64,000 nucleotides of DNA from Arthrobacter sp. C9C5 (GCF_013359735.1 NZ_JABFMX010000015.1:1-64000), one strand, 5' to 3'. Shown: positions 35,043-45,296, counted from the stretch's first letter. The notes: generated from the sequence alone by a model not told the origin. Translations and numbers: made by a program.

Positions 35043-37991
35043 ATGGCGACACGCACCTCCTCCGCGCCTAGAGGCAACTCCAGCGGCAATTCACGCGGCA
35101 ATTCAAAGAGCAACACCGGCAGCTCTGCAGGCCGGGGCTCAGGCGCAGCTGCGTCCAAGACCAGCCGTCCGCAGGGAACCGCGCGCACCCGGCAGCTGCC
35201 CGCCGTCGAACCGCGGCAGCCCTGGCTGGTGCGAATTGTGGCCGGGGCCTGGCTGGGGGTCGGCCATGTGGTGGGCGCCGGTATCCGCCGGATTGGCCAC
35301 GACGTCAGCGGCCTCGACCCGGCAGACCGCCGCGACGGCGCTGCCCTGTTCAACCTCGCGCTCGGCGTCTTCATTGCCACCTTCGCCTGGTGGGGCTTCC
35401 AGGGCTGGCTCCCGGACCTGGTCTTCGGAATCGTCAACGGCACCTTCGGCTGGATGTCCCTGCTGCTGCCGCTGATGCTCTTCGTCTGCGCCTTCCGGCT
35501 GTTCCGCCAACCGGTCGACGGCCGCGGCAACAACCGGATCGGCATCGGCTTCCTCATCATGACCTTCGCCGGCTGCGGCCTGGCGCACATCATCGGCGGC
35601 CAGCCGACGGTCGCCGACGGCTTCGACGGGCTCCGCCGCGCCGGCGGCATGCTCGGCTACCTCGCCGCCGCCCCGCTGGCAACCATCCACGCCGCCGTCC
35701 CGGTCGCCCTCTACAGCCTGCTGGCCTTCACCTCGCTGCTCATCGTCACGGCCACGCCCTTCGGCGCCATCCCGTCCCGGCTGCGCGGCGCCTACGAGCA
35801 CCTGATGGGCATCGACCTGCAGGACTACCAGGACGAAGCCGAGAACGACGCCCACGACCGCAGCTACCTGTACGAGAATGACGCCCCCGCACCCAAGAAG
35901 AAGCGCAAGCGCCTCTTCGGCAAGGACGACGACGGCGACGCCCGCCTGGAAGGCTACGTCGGCGACGAAGCCTTCGAACACGCCGTCGTCGACGACGACC
36001 AAACAACCGCAGGCGCCGCCGGCACGAAGGCAGGCGGCAAAGCCGCCAAGGCCGTGGCGCCCGGCGTCCGGCGGCCCACGCAGGCCGAAATCGCCGTCGA
36101 AAAGATCAAGGCGGCCCAGGGTCTTGGCAGCACCGCGGCCGGAGCCGCGGCGGACAACGCCACCGAGGCCATCCCGCTCGTCACCCCCGGCATGGTCGCC
36201 GCCGGATCCCTGAACGCCCCCCTTAACCCCGGCGCGGCCGCTCCCAAGGTCCCCGCGAACCCGGTCGCCCCGGCGCCGCCGCCCACCCCGATCCCGCAGC
36301 GCACCGAACAGCTCTCGCTCGCCGGCGACGTCACCTACACGCTGCCGGCGTCGGACATGCTCACCCCCGGCTCCATCCCCAAGGAGCGCACCGAGGCCAA
36401 CGACGCGATCGTCGCCTCGCTGACCGAGACGCTCACCCAGTTCAACGTCGACGCCCAGGTCACCGGCTTCAGCCGGGGGCCCACCGTGACCCGCTACGAG
36501 ATCGAGCTGTCCCCGGGCACCAAGGTGGAACGCGTCACCGCCCTGTCCAAGAACATCTCCTACGCCGTCGCGAGCTCCGATGTGCGCATCCTGAGCCCCA
36601 TCCCGGGCAAGTCCGCCATCGGCATCGAGATCCCCAACACGGACCGCGAGACCGTGTCGCTCGGCGATGTCCTGCGCAGCCAGAACGCGCGCCGCACGGA
36701 CCACCCCATGGTGATGGGCGTCGGCAAGGACGTCGAGGGCGGCTACGTCGTCGCCAACCTCGCAAAGATGCCGCACCTGCTCGTGGCCGGTGCCACCGGC
36801 GCCGGTAAGTCCTCGTTCGTGAACTCGATGATCACCTCGATCCTGATGCGCGCCACCCCGGATGAGGTCCGCATGGTCATGGTCGACCCCAAGCGGGTGG
36901 AGCTGACCGCCTACGAGGGCGTCCCGCACCTCATCACCCCGATCATCACCAACCCCAAGAAGGCCGCCGAAGCGCTGCAATGGGTGGTCCGCGAAATGGA
37001 CGCCCGCTACGACGACCTCGCCAACTACGGCTTCAAGCACATCGACGACTTCAACAAGGCGGTCCGGGCCGGAAAAGTCCACCCGCCGGAGGGCTCCAAG
37101 CGCGTCATCCGCCCGTACCCGTACCTGCTGGTGATCGTGGACGAACTCGCCGACCTCATGATGGTGGCCCCGCGCGACGTCGAAGACTCCATCGTCCGCA
37201 TCACCCAGCTGGCCCGCGCCGCCGGCATCCACCTGGTGCTCGCCACGCAGCGGCCCTCCGTCGACGTCGTCACCGGCCTGATCAAGGCCAACGTCCCGTC
37301 CCGCATGGCCTTCGCCACCTCCTCCGTGACCGACTCCCGCGTGGTCCTAGACCAGCCCGGCGCCGAGAAGCTGATCGGCCAGGGCGACGCGCTCTTCCTG
37401 CCGATGGGCGCCTCCAAGGCGATGCGTGTGCAGGGCGCCTGGGTGACCGAGTCCGAAATCCACAAGGTCGTCGAACACGTCAAGGGCCAGCTCAAGGCCG
37501 TCTACCGGGACGACGTTGCCCCCGAGGCGCAGAAGAAACAGATCGACGACGACATCGGAGACGACCTCGAGGTCCTGCTGCAAGCCACCGAGCTCGTCGT
37601 CACGACGCAGTTCGGCTCGACGTCGATGCTGCAGCGCAAGCTCCGCGTCGGCTTCGCCAAGGCCGGCCGCCTGATGGACCTGCTGGAGTCCAGGGGAGTG
37701 GTGGGCCCCTCGGAGGGCTCCAAGGCACGCGACGTCCTGGTCAAACCGGACGACCTTGCCGCGGTCCTGGCCGCCATGAAGGGCCAGGACGGCCCGGTCG
37801 CCGCCGATTCGCAGACGGCCGCGCTGAGCGAGAACGCGAACGCCAACATCGCCCAGGGCGGCTACGCGGAGGACCTGGTGGCCGCCGACCTGGGCAACCG
37901 CACCCAGAGCGTCGACTACTACGATGGGGCCGACGGTCCCGGCGACGACGACGAGGGTTCCGAGGACGCCTGGTCGCTGACCGGACGGTAG
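35043..37991 (+). CDS. ftsK: DNA translocase FtsK/SpoIIIE
   Basis: A 982-residue DNA pump for chromosome segregation at the septum. A Ser/Arg/Gly-rich start is followed by about four membrane helices (residues 100-245), an acidic/Ala-Pro linker (245-430), the alpha/beta motor with Walker A GATGAGKSS (about 583-591) and Walker B YLLVIVDELADLM, and a C-terminal winged-helix gamma domain (from about 855, VTTQFGSTSMLQRKLRVGFA and LMDLLESRGVVGPSEGS) that reads polarity sequences. The final 60 residues are acidic. The pgsA gene follows within 27 bases. Confidence 0.95.
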   Translation: MATRTSSAPRGNSSGNSRGNSKSNTGSSAGRGSGAAASKTSRPQGTARTRQLPAVEPRQPWLVRIVAGAWLGVGHVVGAGIRRIGHDVSGLDPADRRDGAALFNLALGVFIATFAWWGFQGWLPDLVFGIVNGTFGWMSLLLPLMLFVCAFRLFRQPVDGRGNNRIGIGFLIMTFAGCGLAHIIGGQPTVADGFDGLRRAGGMLGYLAAAPLATIHAAVPVALYSLLAFTSLLIVTATPFGAIPSRLRGAYEHLMGIDLQDYQDEAENDAHDRSYLYENDAPAPKKKRKRLFGKDDDGDARLEGYVGDEAFEHAVVDDDQTTAGAAGTKAGGKAAKAVAPGVRRPTQAEIAVEKIKAAQGLGSTAAGAAADNATEAIPLVTPGMVAAGSLNAPLNPGAAAPKVPANPVAPAPPPTPIPQRTEQLSLAGDVTYTLPASDMLTPGSIPKERTEANDAIVASLTETLTQFNVDAQVTGFSRGPTVTRYEIELSPGTKVERVTALSKNISYAVASSDVRILSPIPGKSAIGIEIPNTDRETVSLGDVLRSQNARRTDHPMVMGVGKDVEGGYVVANLAKMPHLLVAGATGAGKSSFVNSMITSILMRATPDEVRMVMVDPKRVELTAYEGVPHLITPIITNPKKAAEALQWVVREMDARYDDLANYGFKHIDDFNKAVRAGKVHPPEGSKRVIRPYPYLLVIVDELADLMMVAPRDVEDSIVRITQLARAAGIHLVLATQRPSVDVVTGLIKANVPSRMAFATSSVTDSRVVLDQPGAEKLIGQGDALFLPMGASKAMRVQGAWVTESEIHKVVEHVKGQLKAVYRDDVAPEAQKKQIDDDIGDDLEVLLQATELVVTTQFGSTSMLQRKLRVGFAKAGRLMDLLESRGVVGPSEGSKARDVLVKPDDLAAVLAAMKGQDGPVAADSQTAALSENANANIAQGGYAEDLVAADLGNRTQSVDYYDGADGPGDDDEGSEDAWSLTGR

Positions 37992-38006
37992 CTGGCGGCG
38001 AGACGG

Positions 38007-38012
38007 TAGCCT
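38007..38012 (+). promoter_or_regulatory. -10-like hexamer for pgsA
   Basis: TAGCCT lies 6 bases before the GTG at 38019. AGGAAG lies between them, so a conventional leader from ftsK read-through is also possible. Confidence 0.3.
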
Positions 38013-38018
38013 AGGAAG

Positions 38019-38657
38019 GTGACTAGCGCCGAAACCAACGCCGGGTCCGCCCCGCGGATCTGGAACCTGCCCAACATCCTCACGATGCTGCGGATCGCGC
38101 TGGTGCCGTTTTTCGTCTGGTTCCTCCTCGCCGATGCCCCGGGCCTGGACGCGCAGAACGGCGCGTGGCGCTGGGCCGCCGTCGTCGTTTTCGCGGTGGC
38201 GATCTACACGGACAAGCTCGACGGCGACATCGCGCGCAGCCGCGGGCTGATCACCGACTTCGGCAAGATCGCGGACCCGATCGCGGACAAACTGCTGATC
38301 GGCTCGGCCCTGGTGATGCTTTCCCTACTCGGCGAACTGCCCTGGTGGGTCACGGTCCTGATCCTCGTCCGCGAGTGGGGCGTCACGGCGCTGCGCTTCT
38401 TCGTCATCCGCTACGGCGTCATCCCGGCATCCCGTGGCGGCAAGCTCAAGACCGTGGTGCAGACCGCGGCGATCTTCCTGTACGTGATGCCGCTGGCCTC
38501 GATTGCGCCGTGGCTGGGATTCCTGGCCTTCGCGGTCATGATGGCGGCCCTGGCGATCACGGTCTGGACCGGCGCCGAATATCTCGTTGAAGCCCTCAAG
38601 CTGCGCGCCAACGGCATCCGGGCCAAAAAGCAGCAGGTCCAGGAGGGGACACCATGA
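38019..38657 (+). CDS. pgsA: CDP-diacylglycerol-glycerol-3-phosphate 3-phosphatidyltransferase
   Basis: A 212-residue membrane enzyme making phosphatidylglycerophosphate. The CDP-alcohol phosphotransferase motif spans DKLDGDIARSRG to ADPIADK (about residues 66-90). Several helices follow. It starts with GTG and overlaps cinA by 4 bases. PgsA-type and phosphatidylinositol-type enzymes look alike; the ftsK-pgsA-cinA order supports PgsA. Confidence 0.93.
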   Translation: MTSAETNAGSAPRIWNLPNILTMLRIALVPFFVWFLLADAPGLDAQNGAWRWAAVVVFAVAIYTDKLDGDIARSRGLITDFGKIADPIADKLLIGSALVMLSLLGELPWWVTVLILVREWGVTALRFFVIRYGVIPASRGGKLKTVVQTAAIFLYVMPLASIAPWLGFLAFAVMMAALAITVWTGAEYLVEALKLRANGIRAKKQQVQEGTP

Positions 38658-39163
38658 GCAATCCGCAGCCGAACGCCCACCCGGGGCTCCACCCGAATCT
38701 GCACCGACTCGCCGAGCAGGCCGTGGCCCGCGCCATTGAGCGCGGGCTGACCGTGGCCACGGCGGAGTCGCTCACCGCCGGAATGGTAGCGGCCGTGCTG
38801 GCCGACACCCCCGGTGCGTCCGGCATGCTGCAGGGCGGTGTGGTCGCCTATGCGAACCCCGTCAAGGCCAGCGTCCTGGGCGTGTCCCGCGAACTCCTCG
38901 ACGCCGCCGGCTCCGTGGACGGGCAGGTCGCCGCGGCGATGGCCTCCGGCGCGCGCACCGCGTGCGGTGCCGACGTCGCCGTGGCCACCACCGGGGTGGC
39001 AGGCCCTGAGGCGCACGACGGCAAGGACGTGGGAACGGTCTTCATCGGCCTCGCCACGGCAGAGGGCGCGACGTCGTTCGCGTACCGCTTCGAGGGGGGG
39101 CGCCAGGAGATCCGGGCGCTGGCCTGCGGCGCCGCCCTGGAGCGCCTGCTCGAAGCCCTGTAG
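38654..39163 (+). CDS. cinA: CinA-like nicotinamide-nucleotide amidase
   Basis: A 169-residue protein equal to the C-terminal CinA (PncC) domain alone. Motifs are TVATAESLTAGMVAAVLAD, QGGVVAYANPVKASVLGV and TTGVAGPEAHDGK. It deamidates NMN. Firmicute CinA has an extra N-terminal domain that is absent here, as usual in actinobacteria. It overlaps pgsA by 4 bases. Confidence 0.92.
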   Translation: MSNPQPNAHPGLHPNLHRLAEQAVARAIERGLTVATAESLTAGMVAAVLADTPGASGMLQGGVVAYANPVKASVLGVSRELLDAAGSVDGQVAAAMASGARTACGADVAVATTGVAGPEAHDGKDVGTVFIGLATAEGATSFAYRFEGGRQEIRALACGAALERLLEAL

Positions 39164-39273
39164 CCGGCAAGCTACCGCGGGTAAAGTTGCCGGGAACAAA
39201 AGTTGATTCCGAATAGTTGTTACATTGTGTCGCCCCGGAATAAGGGTGGCGCCTAGGATGAAATCATCACAAC

Positions 39274-39293
39274 GTTCGCACTCAACCGCGAAC
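39274..39293. promoter_or_regulatory. Inverted repeat, candidate ClgR-type operator
   Basis: GTTCGC and GCGAAC are perfect arms around an 8-base spacer, just downstream of TAGGAT (39254-39259). ClgR sites contain CGC and GCG half-sites, though usually with a shorter spacer, so this is only a candidate for autoregulation. Confidence 0.4.
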
Positions 39294-39415
39294 AACACAT
39301 ACGAGGGAGCAAGGCGATACAGATGGTAAAGCAGCCCGTATCCGTAAACGGCGTTGTCCGCTGGAAGGATGTGGGCCTCGCCGATCAGGCAAAGAGCGAA
39401 CAGAAGGAGCGCAAG

Positions 39416-39775
39416 ATGGTCGTACTTCGTCACGAAATCGGTGATGTCCTGCGCGATGTCCGCCAACGCCAAGGCCGTACCCTCCGCGAAGTCTCGCACA
39501 GTGCCCGTGTATCCCTGGGCTACCTGAGTGAAGTGGAACGCGGCCAGAAGGAAGCCTCCTCGGAGCTGCTCTCCTCGATCTGCTCGGCCCTCGACGTCCC
39601 GTTGTCCAGCATGCTCCGCGAAGTCAGCGACCGCGTCGCCGTGGCCGAGGGCGTAGCGGTACCGGACACCGTGCCCCAGGAATTCGCGCAGCGCTACGGC
39701 CGTGACCTGGACCGTGAACTCAACACCGAGTTGAACGACGAGCTGGCCACGGGCCTGCTCTCCGGGGCCCGCTAG
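39416..39775 (+). CDS. clgR: XRE-family HTH regulator, ClgR-like
   Basis: A 119-residue single HTH protein: [20 protein letters not shown], then [20 protein letters not shown]. Length, sequence and position after pgsA-cinA match ClgR, the actinobacterial activator of clp protease genes. The ATG at 39416 has AAGGAG 7 bases before it; an in-frame ATG at 39323 would add 31 residues with only a weak ribosome-binding site, and I cannot exclude it. The C terminus [14 protein letters not shown] ends in small residues, recalling the ClpP-degradable tails of ClgR proteins. A terminator follows. Confidence 0.85.
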   Translation: MVVLRHEIGDVLRDVRQRQGRTLREVSHSARVSLGYLSEVERGQKEASSELLSSICSALDVPLSSMLREVSDRVAVAEGVAVPDTVPQEFAQRYGRDLDRELNTELNDELATGLLSGAR

Positions 39776-39796
39776 CCCCACCCCATTCGATCCAAA

Positions 39797-39831
39797 GGAA
39801 GGTCCCCGGCGGTGTGCCGGGGACCTTTTCC
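39797..39831. terminator. Intrinsic terminator between clgR-like and marR genes
   Basis: AAGGTCCCCGGC pairs with GCCGGGGACCTT across a short GGTGT loop and is followed by TTCC on the plus strand. It separates two convergent genes and may serve both. Confidence 0.85.
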
Positions 39832-39878
39832 GTGTCCTGGAGCCTATGTTCTGGCCTGTGCTCCTTCTCCGGAGCGGC

Positions 39879-40400
39879 TTAGAGGCCTTCGTCCCGCGGG
39901 AAGCCGTCGCGTTCGTAGGTGGCGTTGAGCTTCGCCATGTAGCCGGCGAAGGCTTCCAGTTCCCCGGCCGGCCACTCCGCCAGCCGTTCGCGGAAGACCT
40001 CGCGCCGCGCATCCTGGACCAGGTGCATCTTCTCCTCGCCCTTGGCCGTCAGGCTGATGGCCTGGGCACGGCCGTCCAGCGGGTCGGCTTCCTTGGATAC
40101 CAGGCCGAGGCCTTCCAGGAAGGCGACCTGGCGGCTCACCGAGGGCTTGCCGACGCCGATGCAGGAGGCCAGTTCGGTCAGCCTGATGGGGCCCTTGGTC
40201 CGGAGTACCGACAGCAGCCCGTAGGCCGCAGGCTCCATCTCGGGATGGACTTGGCGGGAGAGCTGCTGCGACATGGAACGGGCACGCCGCCAAAGCAGGC
40301 TCAACTGGCGCTCGACGGCGGCCAGCGCCTCCTCCGCGGAGGGTTCGCCGGTCCCGGAAATGGGCGCCGGATCCGGGCCGGCATCGCTTGGGTTGCTCAT
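39879..40400 (-). CDS. MarR family transcriptional regulator
   Basis: A 173-residue winged-helix protein: MEPAAYGLLSVLRTKGPIRL, LASCIGVGKPSVSRQVAFLE and GLGLVSKEADPLDGRAQAI form the DNA-binding domain, flanked by dimerisation helices. The ligand and targets are unknown. The start at 40400 is chosen because TAGAAT overlaps an upstream in-frame ATG at 40409 and would place transcription start at 40400. It diverges from the DUF3046 gene. Confidence 0.88.
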   Translation of the reverse strand: MSNPSDAGPDPAPISGTGEPSAEEALAAVERQLSLLWRRARSMSQQLSRQVHPEMEPAAYGLLSVLRTKGPIRLTELASCIGVGKPSVSRQVAFLEGLGLVSKEADPLDGRAQAISLTAKGEEKMHLVQDARREVFRERLAEWPAGELEAFAGYMAKLNATYERDGFPRDEGL

Positions 40401-40407
40401 AGCAACC

Positions 40408-40413
40408 ATTCTA
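40408..40413 (-). promoter_or_regulatory. -10-like hexamer for the marR-type gene
   Basis: On the minus strand TAGAAT lies 7 bases before the ATG at 40400 and contains part of the alternative ATG at 40409. Confidence 0.5.
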
Positions 40414-40441
40414 GGGTCCGCGCCCGTGAGAGACTTTATCG

Positions 40442-40660
40442 GTGAGAATCAGCGACTTCTGGCGGCTTATGGACGACGAGTTCGGGGCGGGATATTCCCG
40501 TGTCCTCAGCAGCTCCCTGGTGCTGGCGGGCGTTGGCGGACGCACCGCGGACCAGGCCCTGAGCGCGGGCGTGCCGCCCAAACAGGTCTGGCTGGCGCTC
40601 TGCGAGGTCCAGGATGTGCCCGCCGAGCGGCGGCTCGGCCGCGACGTTAAGCCGCGCTGA
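40442..40660 (+). CDS. DUF3046 family small protein
   Basis: A 72-residue protein beginning MRISDFWRLMDDEFG, then YSRVLSSSLVLAGVGGRTAD and PPKQVWLALCEVQDVPAERR, which is the DUF3046 pattern. It is found upstream of recA in many actinobacteria, but its role is unknown. It starts with GTG. The 231 bases between it and recA hold the SOS promoter. Confidence 0.88.
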   Translation: MRISDFWRLMDDEFGAGYSRVLSSSLVLAGVGGRTADQALSAGVPPKQVWLALCEVQDVPAERRLGRDVKPR

Positions 40661-40731
40661 CCGGGCGCCGGTCCGGCACGGGTCCGGCACCGGCCCGCGG
40701 GCATCGGAGGACTGACACGCCGTTGCGATTG

Positions 40732-40761
40732 TTCGAATATCTGTTCGGGTCGGGCTATGCT
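40732..40761 (+). promoter_or_regulatory. recA promoter
   Basis: TTCGAA and TATGCT are separated by 18 bases. The LexA box at 40733-40748 covers the -35 element. Predicted start near 40768 gives a leader of about 124 nt. Confidence 0.5.
40733..40748. promoter_or_regulatory. LexA box of recA
   Basis: TCGAATATCTGTTCGG matches TCGAAC-N4-GTTCGA at 10 of 12 fixed positions, 143 bases before recA. Confidence 0.85.
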
Positions 40762-40891
40762 TTTTTCAGAGCGTTATCCACATACGCGACGGCGGCGGCA
40801 ACTTTGTCAGTGGCTGCCACTAGCGTCAGGGATGACATAACAACGGCCGCGACGGCCACTCTCCAGCGAGAAAGTATTAGAGGTGTGAATC

Positions 40892-41941
40892 ATGGCCGCA
40901 GCCCCGGATCGCCAGAAGGCGCTCGACGCAGCGCTAGCCCAGATTGACAAGCAGTTCGGCAAGGGCTCCGTCATGCGCCTGGGCGACGAAGTCCGCGCGC
41001 CCATCGAGGTCATCCCCACCGGCTCCATCGCACTGGACGTGGCCCTCGGAATTGGCGGCCTGCCCCGCGGCCGCGTCGTCGAGATTTACGGCCCTGAGTC
41101 CTCCGGTAAGACCACCGTCGCGCTGCACGCCGTGGCCAACGCCCAGCGCCAGGGCGGCATCGCCGCCTTCATCGACGCCGAGCACGCCCTCGATCCGGAA
41201 TACGCCGCCAAGCTCGGCGTCGACACCGATGCGCTTCTCGTCTCCCAGCCGGACACGGGTGAGCAGGCGCTCGAAATCATGGACATGCTGATCGGCTCCG
41301 GCTCGCTGGACGTGATCGTCATCGACTCCGTCGCCGCGCTGGTACCCCGCGCCGAAATCGAAGGCGACATGGGCGACAGCCACGTCGGCCTGCAGGCCCG
41401 GCTGATGAGCCAGGCGCTGCGTAAGATCACCGGCCGGTTGAGCCAGACCAAGACCACCGCCATCTTCATCAACCAGCTGCGCGAGAAGATCGGCGTGTTC
41501 TTCGGCTCCCCGGAAACCACCACCGGTGGTAAGGCGCTGAAGTTCTACGCCTCGATCCGCATCGACGTCCGCCGCATCCAGACCCTCAAGGAGGGCGCGG
41601 ACTCCGTCGGCAACCGGACCAAGGCGAAAATCGTCAAGAACAAGATGGCTCCGCCGTTCAAGATCGCCGAATTCGACATCATCTACGGCCAGGGCATCTC
41701 CCGCGAGGGCGGCATCATCGACATGGGTGTCGAGCACGGCCTGATCAAGAAGTCCGGCTCGTGGTTCACCTACGACGGGGACCAGCTGGGCCAGGGCATG
41801 GAGAACTCTCGCCGCTTCCTGCGGGACAACCCGGAACTCGCCGCCGAACTCGAGCGCCTGATCAAGGAAAAGCTCGGCGTCGGCGTCAAGGCAGCCGACC
41901 CGGAGGAATCACCGAAGCTGAAGGCCGTTGACGGCTTCTAA
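40892..41941 (+). CDS. recA: Recombinase RecA
   Basis: A 349-residue RecA of usual length: Walker A GPESSGKT (residues 67-74), [39 protein letters not shown] and the C-terminal acidic region. It forms filaments on single-stranded DNA, drives recombination and triggers LexA self-cleavage (lexA lies at 51229-51987). No intein is present. recX starts within its 3' end. Confidence 0.98.
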   Translation: MAAAPDRQKALDAALAQIDKQFGKGSVMRLGDEVRAPIEVIPTGSIALDVALGIGGLPRGRVVEIYGPESSGKTTVALHAVANAQRQGGIAAFIDAEHALDPEYAAKLGVDTDALLVSQPDTGEQALEIMDMLIGSGSLDVIVIDSVAALVPRAEIEGDMGDSHVGLQARLMSQALRKITGRLSQTKTTAIFINQLREKIGVFFGSPETTTGGKALKFYASIRIDVRRIQTLKEGADSVGNRTKAKIVKNKMAPPFKIAEFDIIYGQGISREGGIIDMGVEHGLIKKSGSWFTYDGDQLGQGMENSRRFLRDNPELAAELERLIKEKLGVGVKAADPEESPKLKAVDGF

Positions 41942-42572
41942 CAGCCGGGCCTCCGCCGCACGACGCCGCAAGGGGTCAGGATTCCCTTCCCGGAATCCTG
42001 GCCCCGGCGTCGTTGAGGGCCCCGGCGACCCGCACCGTCCCGGGCCGCCGGCGCCGGAGCAGGATGCCGACGCTGATCCCGCCGCCGTGGCACGCGCCGT
42101 CGTGCTGCGGCAGTTGACCAACTCGCCCAAGAGCCGCCTGCAGCTTTCCCGCAAGCTGGCCGAGCGCAACATCCCGGACGACGTGGCCGAGGCCGTACTC
42201 GACCGCTTCGAAGAGGTCCGCCTCATCGACGACGCCGAGTTCGCCGACATGTGGGTGCGGAGCCGGTCCCAGACCCGGAAGCTGGCCAAGGGCGCCCTGC
42301 GCCGGGAGTTGGCCGAGAAGGGCATCGATGAGGAGACCGCTGCCGGCGCCCTCGAACAGCTCAGTGACGAGGACGAGGAAACCGCGGCGCGGGAACTCGT
42401 GGAACGCAAGCTGCGGAACGCGCGGGGACTGGAGGACCGTGCCGAGCGGGACAAGACGGTCCGTCGGCTGGCCTCCATGCTCGCGCGCAAGGGCTACCAG
42501 CCGTCGCAGGCCTTCCGGATCGTGGGGGAGGTTCTGGACGCTGCCCTCGAAGAGCAGGACGGCGGGGCCTGA
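41928..42572 (+). CDS. recX: Regulatory protein RecX
   Basis: A 214-residue RecX that restrains RecA. The tandem three-helix repeats are visible: [60 protein letters not shown] and [16 protein letters not shown]. The first 55 residues are a disordered Arg/Pro/Gly-rich extension. The TTG start given overlaps recA by 14 bases; a later start is possible because the extension shows no conserved features. Confidence 0.9.
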   Translation: MTASNSRASAARRRKGSGFPSRNPGPGVVEGPGDPHRPGPPAPEQDADADPAAVARAVVLRQLTNSPKSRLQLSRKLAERNIPDDVAEAVLDRFEEVRLIDDAEFADMWVRSRSQTRKLAKGALRRELAEKGIDEETAAGALEQLSDEDEETAARELVERKLRNARGLEDRAERDKTVRRLASMLARKGYQPSQAFRIVGEVLDAALEEQDGGA

Positions 42573-42632
42573 CGCGGGGCCTGCCGCGGCACCGGAAACG
42601 AGGCCGCCGCGAATACGGCCGCGCCGAACCGG

Positions 42633-42638
42633 TACCCT
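42633..42638 (+). promoter_or_regulatory. -10-like hexamer for miaB
   Basis: TACCCT lies 6 bases before the GTG at 42645, predicting a leaderless transcript. Confidence 0.4.
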
Positions 42639-42644
42639 TAACAG

Positions 42645-44198
42645 GTGAGTTTGACCATTCCTTCCCCCGCCGCCGGCGGAGCCCCTTATCCGGATGAGAC
42701 TGCCCCGGCCCGTACCTACCAGGTGCGGACCTTCGGCTGCCAGATGAACGTGCACGACTCCGAGCGGATGTCCGGAATGCTCGAAGCCGCCGGTTACGTC
42801 CGCTCCGAAGGCGAACTGGCCGACGTCGTCGTCTTCAACACCTGCGCGGTGCGGGAAAACGCCGACAACAAGCTCTACGGCAACCTCGGCATCCTCCGCC
42901 CGGTCAAGGAAGCCAACCCCGGCATGCAGATCGCCGTTGGCGGCTGCCTGGCGCAGAAGGACCGCGAAACCATCCTCAAGAAGGCGCCCTGGGTCGACGC
43001 GGTCTTCGGAACCCACAACGTCGGCGCCCTGCCCGCCCTGCTGGACCGCGCACGCCACAACGACGAGGCGCAGCTGGAAATCCTGGAATCGCTCGACGTG
43101 TTCCCCTCGACCCTGCCCACCAAGCGCGACTCGGTCTATTCGGGCTGGGTCTCCATCTCGGTCGGCTGCAACAACACCTGCACGTTCTGCATCGTTCCCG
43201 CGCTGCGCGGCAAGGAAAAGGACCGCCGGCCCGGCGACATCCTCGCCGAGATCCAGGCCCTCGTCGACGACGGCGCCATCGAGGTCACACTGCTGGGCCA
43301 GAACGTGAACTCCTACGGCGTCGAGTTCGGCGACCGGCAGGCGTTCTCCAAGCTGCTGCGGGCCTGCGGCGAGATCCCCGGGCTGGAGCGCGTCCGGTTC
43401 ACCAGCCCGCACCCGGCCGCCTTCACCGACGACGTCATCGACGCCATGGCCGAGACCCCCAATGTCATGCCGCAGCTGCACATGCCCCTGCAGTCCGGCT
43501 CGGACAAGGTGCTCCGGGAGATGAAACGGTCCTACCGTTCCACCAAGTTCCTCGGCATCCTGGACAAAGTCCGGGAGAAGATTCCGCACGCCGCCATCTC
43601 CACCGACATCATCGTCGGGTTCCCCGGTGAAACCGAGGAGGACTTCCAGGCCACGCTCGACGTCGTGGAAAAGTCCCGCTTCGCCACCGCCTTCACCTTC
43701 CAGTACTCCAAGCGGCCCGGCACGCCTGCCGCGGAACTCCCGGACCAGCTGCCGAAGGCCGTGGTCCAGGAACGCTTCGAACGGCTCACCGCCCTGCAGG
43801 ACCGGATCGCGGCCGAGGAAAACGCCCGCCAGCTCGGCCGCCGCGTCGAGGTCATGGTCACCGCGCAGTCGGGCCGAAAGGCCGGGGAAACCCACCGCCT
43901 CTCCGGCCGCGCGCAGGACCAGCGCCTGGTGCACTTCTCCGTGCCGGCCGGCGCCGAAACGCCCCGCCCCGGAGACCTCGTCACGGTGACAATCACCGAG
44001 GCCGCGGCGTTCCACCTCGTCGCCGACCCGGCCACTGCGGACGATTACAGCCTGCGCCGCTCCCGCGCCGGCGACGCCTGGGACCGGTCCCAGGCCGATT
44101 CCTGCGGCGCTCCGGCCGCCGGCGGAGCCGGTAGCGGGTCGGGAGGCACGTCCGGCGTTTCGCTCGGCATGCCGAGCCTCCCGGTCCGCGCCCGCTAG
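42645..44198 (+). CDS. miaB: tRNA-2-methylthio-N6-dimethylallyladenosine synthase MiaB
   Basis: A 517-residue radical SAM methylthiotransferase. The N-terminal UPF0004 domain has [25 protein letters not shown] and GGCLAQ; the radical SAM motif is CNNTCTFC (Cys about 175, 179, 182), followed by a TRAM domain. It acts on position 37 of tRNAs already modified by MiaA, whose gene follows after 4 bases. The C-terminal 50 residues are a Gly/Ser/Ala-rich extension beyond the usual length. Confidence 0.96.
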   Translation: MSLTIPSPAAGGAPYPDETAPARTYQVRTFGCQMNVHDSERMSGMLEAAGYVRSEGELADVVVFNTCAVRENADNKLYGNLGILRPVKEANPGMQIAVGGCLAQKDRETILKKAPWVDAVFGTHNVGALPALLDRARHNDEAQLEILESLDVFPSTLPTKRDSVYSGWVSISVGCNNTCTFCIVPALRGKEKDRRPGDILAEIQALVDDGAIEVTLLGQNVNSYGVEFGDRQAFSKLLRACGEIPGLERVRFTSPHPAAFTDDVIDAMAETPNVMPQLHMPLQSGSDKVLREMKRSYRSTKFLGILDKVREKIPHAAISTDIIVGFPGETEEDFQATLDVVEKSRFATAFTFQYSKRPGTPAAELPDQLPKAVVQERFERLTALQDRIAAEENARQLGRRVEVMVTAQSGRKAGETHRLSGRAQDQRLVHFSVPAGAETPRPGDLVTVTITEAAAFHLVADPATADDYSLRRSRAGDAWDRSQADSCGAPAAGGAGSGSGGTSGVSLGMPSLPVRAR

Positions 44199-44202
44199 CG
44201 CC

Positions 44203-45183
44203 GTGGCCGCCCCCGCCCCGCACGACGGCCCCGACACCGCCGGCACCTCCAACGTTTCCGCGACGCCGGGAAGCCCCGGCGCCGCCGGATCGACACCGCC
44301 GGTCATCGCCGTCGTCGGGCCCACCGGCTCGGGAAAGTCGGATCTGGCTGTCTCGCTGGCACTGGCCCTCGACGGCGAGGTCGTCAACGCCGACGCCATG
44401 CAGTTCTACCGCGGCATGGATATCGGCACGGCCAAGATCACCGCCGCCGAACGCAGGGGAGTGCCCCACCACCTGCTGGACATCCTCGATGTGACCGAGG
44501 AGGCCAGTGTCTCGGACTTCCAGCAGCAGGCGAGGGCCGTGATTGCGGACATCCACGCCCGGGGCAAACGGGCCATCCTCGCCGGCGGTTCCGGCTTGTA
44601 CGTCCGCGCCGCCCTGGACGTGCTCGAATTCCCCGGAACCGATCCCGCCATCCGGCGCCGCCTCGAAGCGGAGGAAGCAGCGGCCGGCCTCGCCCCGCTG
44701 CGTGCCCGGCTGCAACTCGTGGATCCGGTCTCCGCCGGGCGGCTGGGCGACGCACGCCGTGTCATCCGGGCACTGGAGGTCTTCGAACTGACCGGCCGGC
44801 CGTTCAGCTCCTTCATGCCCAGCCGGGAGTACTTCCAGCCGGCCGTGCAGATCGGGCTCCAGGTGGACCGCGAACAGCTGCGGGCACGCCTCGCCGCCCG
44901 CGTTCACGCGATGGTGCAGCAGGGGCTGCTGGCCGAGGTCCGGCGCCTCGACGCCGAAGGACTGCGCCGCGGCAAGACCGCCTCGCGAGCCTTGGGCTAT
45001 GCGCAGTTCCTGAAAGTCGTCGACGGCACGTCGGCCCCGGAGCAGGCCGCCGAAGAAACCATTGTCGCAACCCGGCAGTTCGCCCGGCGCCAGCTCACCT
45101 GGTTCCGCGCTGACCCCCGGATCAGCTGGCTTGACTGGCAGGACCCCGGACTGCTGGCGAAGGCCACCGCGCTGTCCCGCTAA
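44203..45183 (+). CDS. miaA: tRNA dimethylallyltransferase MiaA
   Basis: A 326-residue enzyme adding a dimethylallyl group to A37 of tRNA. The P-loop is GPTGSGKS (residues 39-46), followed by [28 protein letters not shown] and [15 protein letters not shown]. About 30 poorly conserved residues precede the domain. The GTG start lies 4 bases after the miaB stop, so the two modifying enzymes are made together. Confidence 0.96.
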   Translation: MAAPAPHDGPDTAGTSNVSATPGSPGAAGSTPPVIAVVGPTGSGKSDLAVSLALALDGEVVNADAMQFYRGMDIGTAKITAAERRGVPHHLLDILDVTEEASVSDFQQQARAVIADIHARGKRAILAGGSGLYVRAALDVLEFPGTDPAIRRRLEAEEAAAGLAPLRARLQLVDPVSAGRLGDARRVIRALEVFELTGRPFSSFMPSREYFQPAVQIGLQVDREQLRARLAARVHAMVQQGLLAEVRRLDAEGLRRGKTASRALGYAQFLKVVDGTSAPEQAAEETIVATRQFARRQLTWFRADPRISWLDWQDPGLLAKATALSR

Positions 45184-45290
45184 AGATCTCCCGCTAGGGA
45201 TCCCTCCGCTGCTCCGCCTGCGGCTTCCACCGCTGCGGCTTCTGCCGGGGTGGCGGGTGTCACGGTTCCGTCCCGGCCCGGCCGGAACGG

Positions 45291-45296
45291 TAACCT
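45291..45296 (+). promoter_or_regulatory. -10-like hexamer for dapF
   Basis: TAACCT lies 6 bases before the ATG at 45303, predicting a leaderless transcript. Confidence 0.45.

Noticed and set aside
35139..37232. 697-codon antisense frame opposite ftsK
   Set aside because: Shadow frame in high-GC DNA, without recognisable motifs.
41960..42100. Terminator between recA and recX
   Set aside because: The sequence lies inside the recX N-terminal extension; CCCCGGCG runs are present but there is no stem plus T-run, so co-transcription is more likely.
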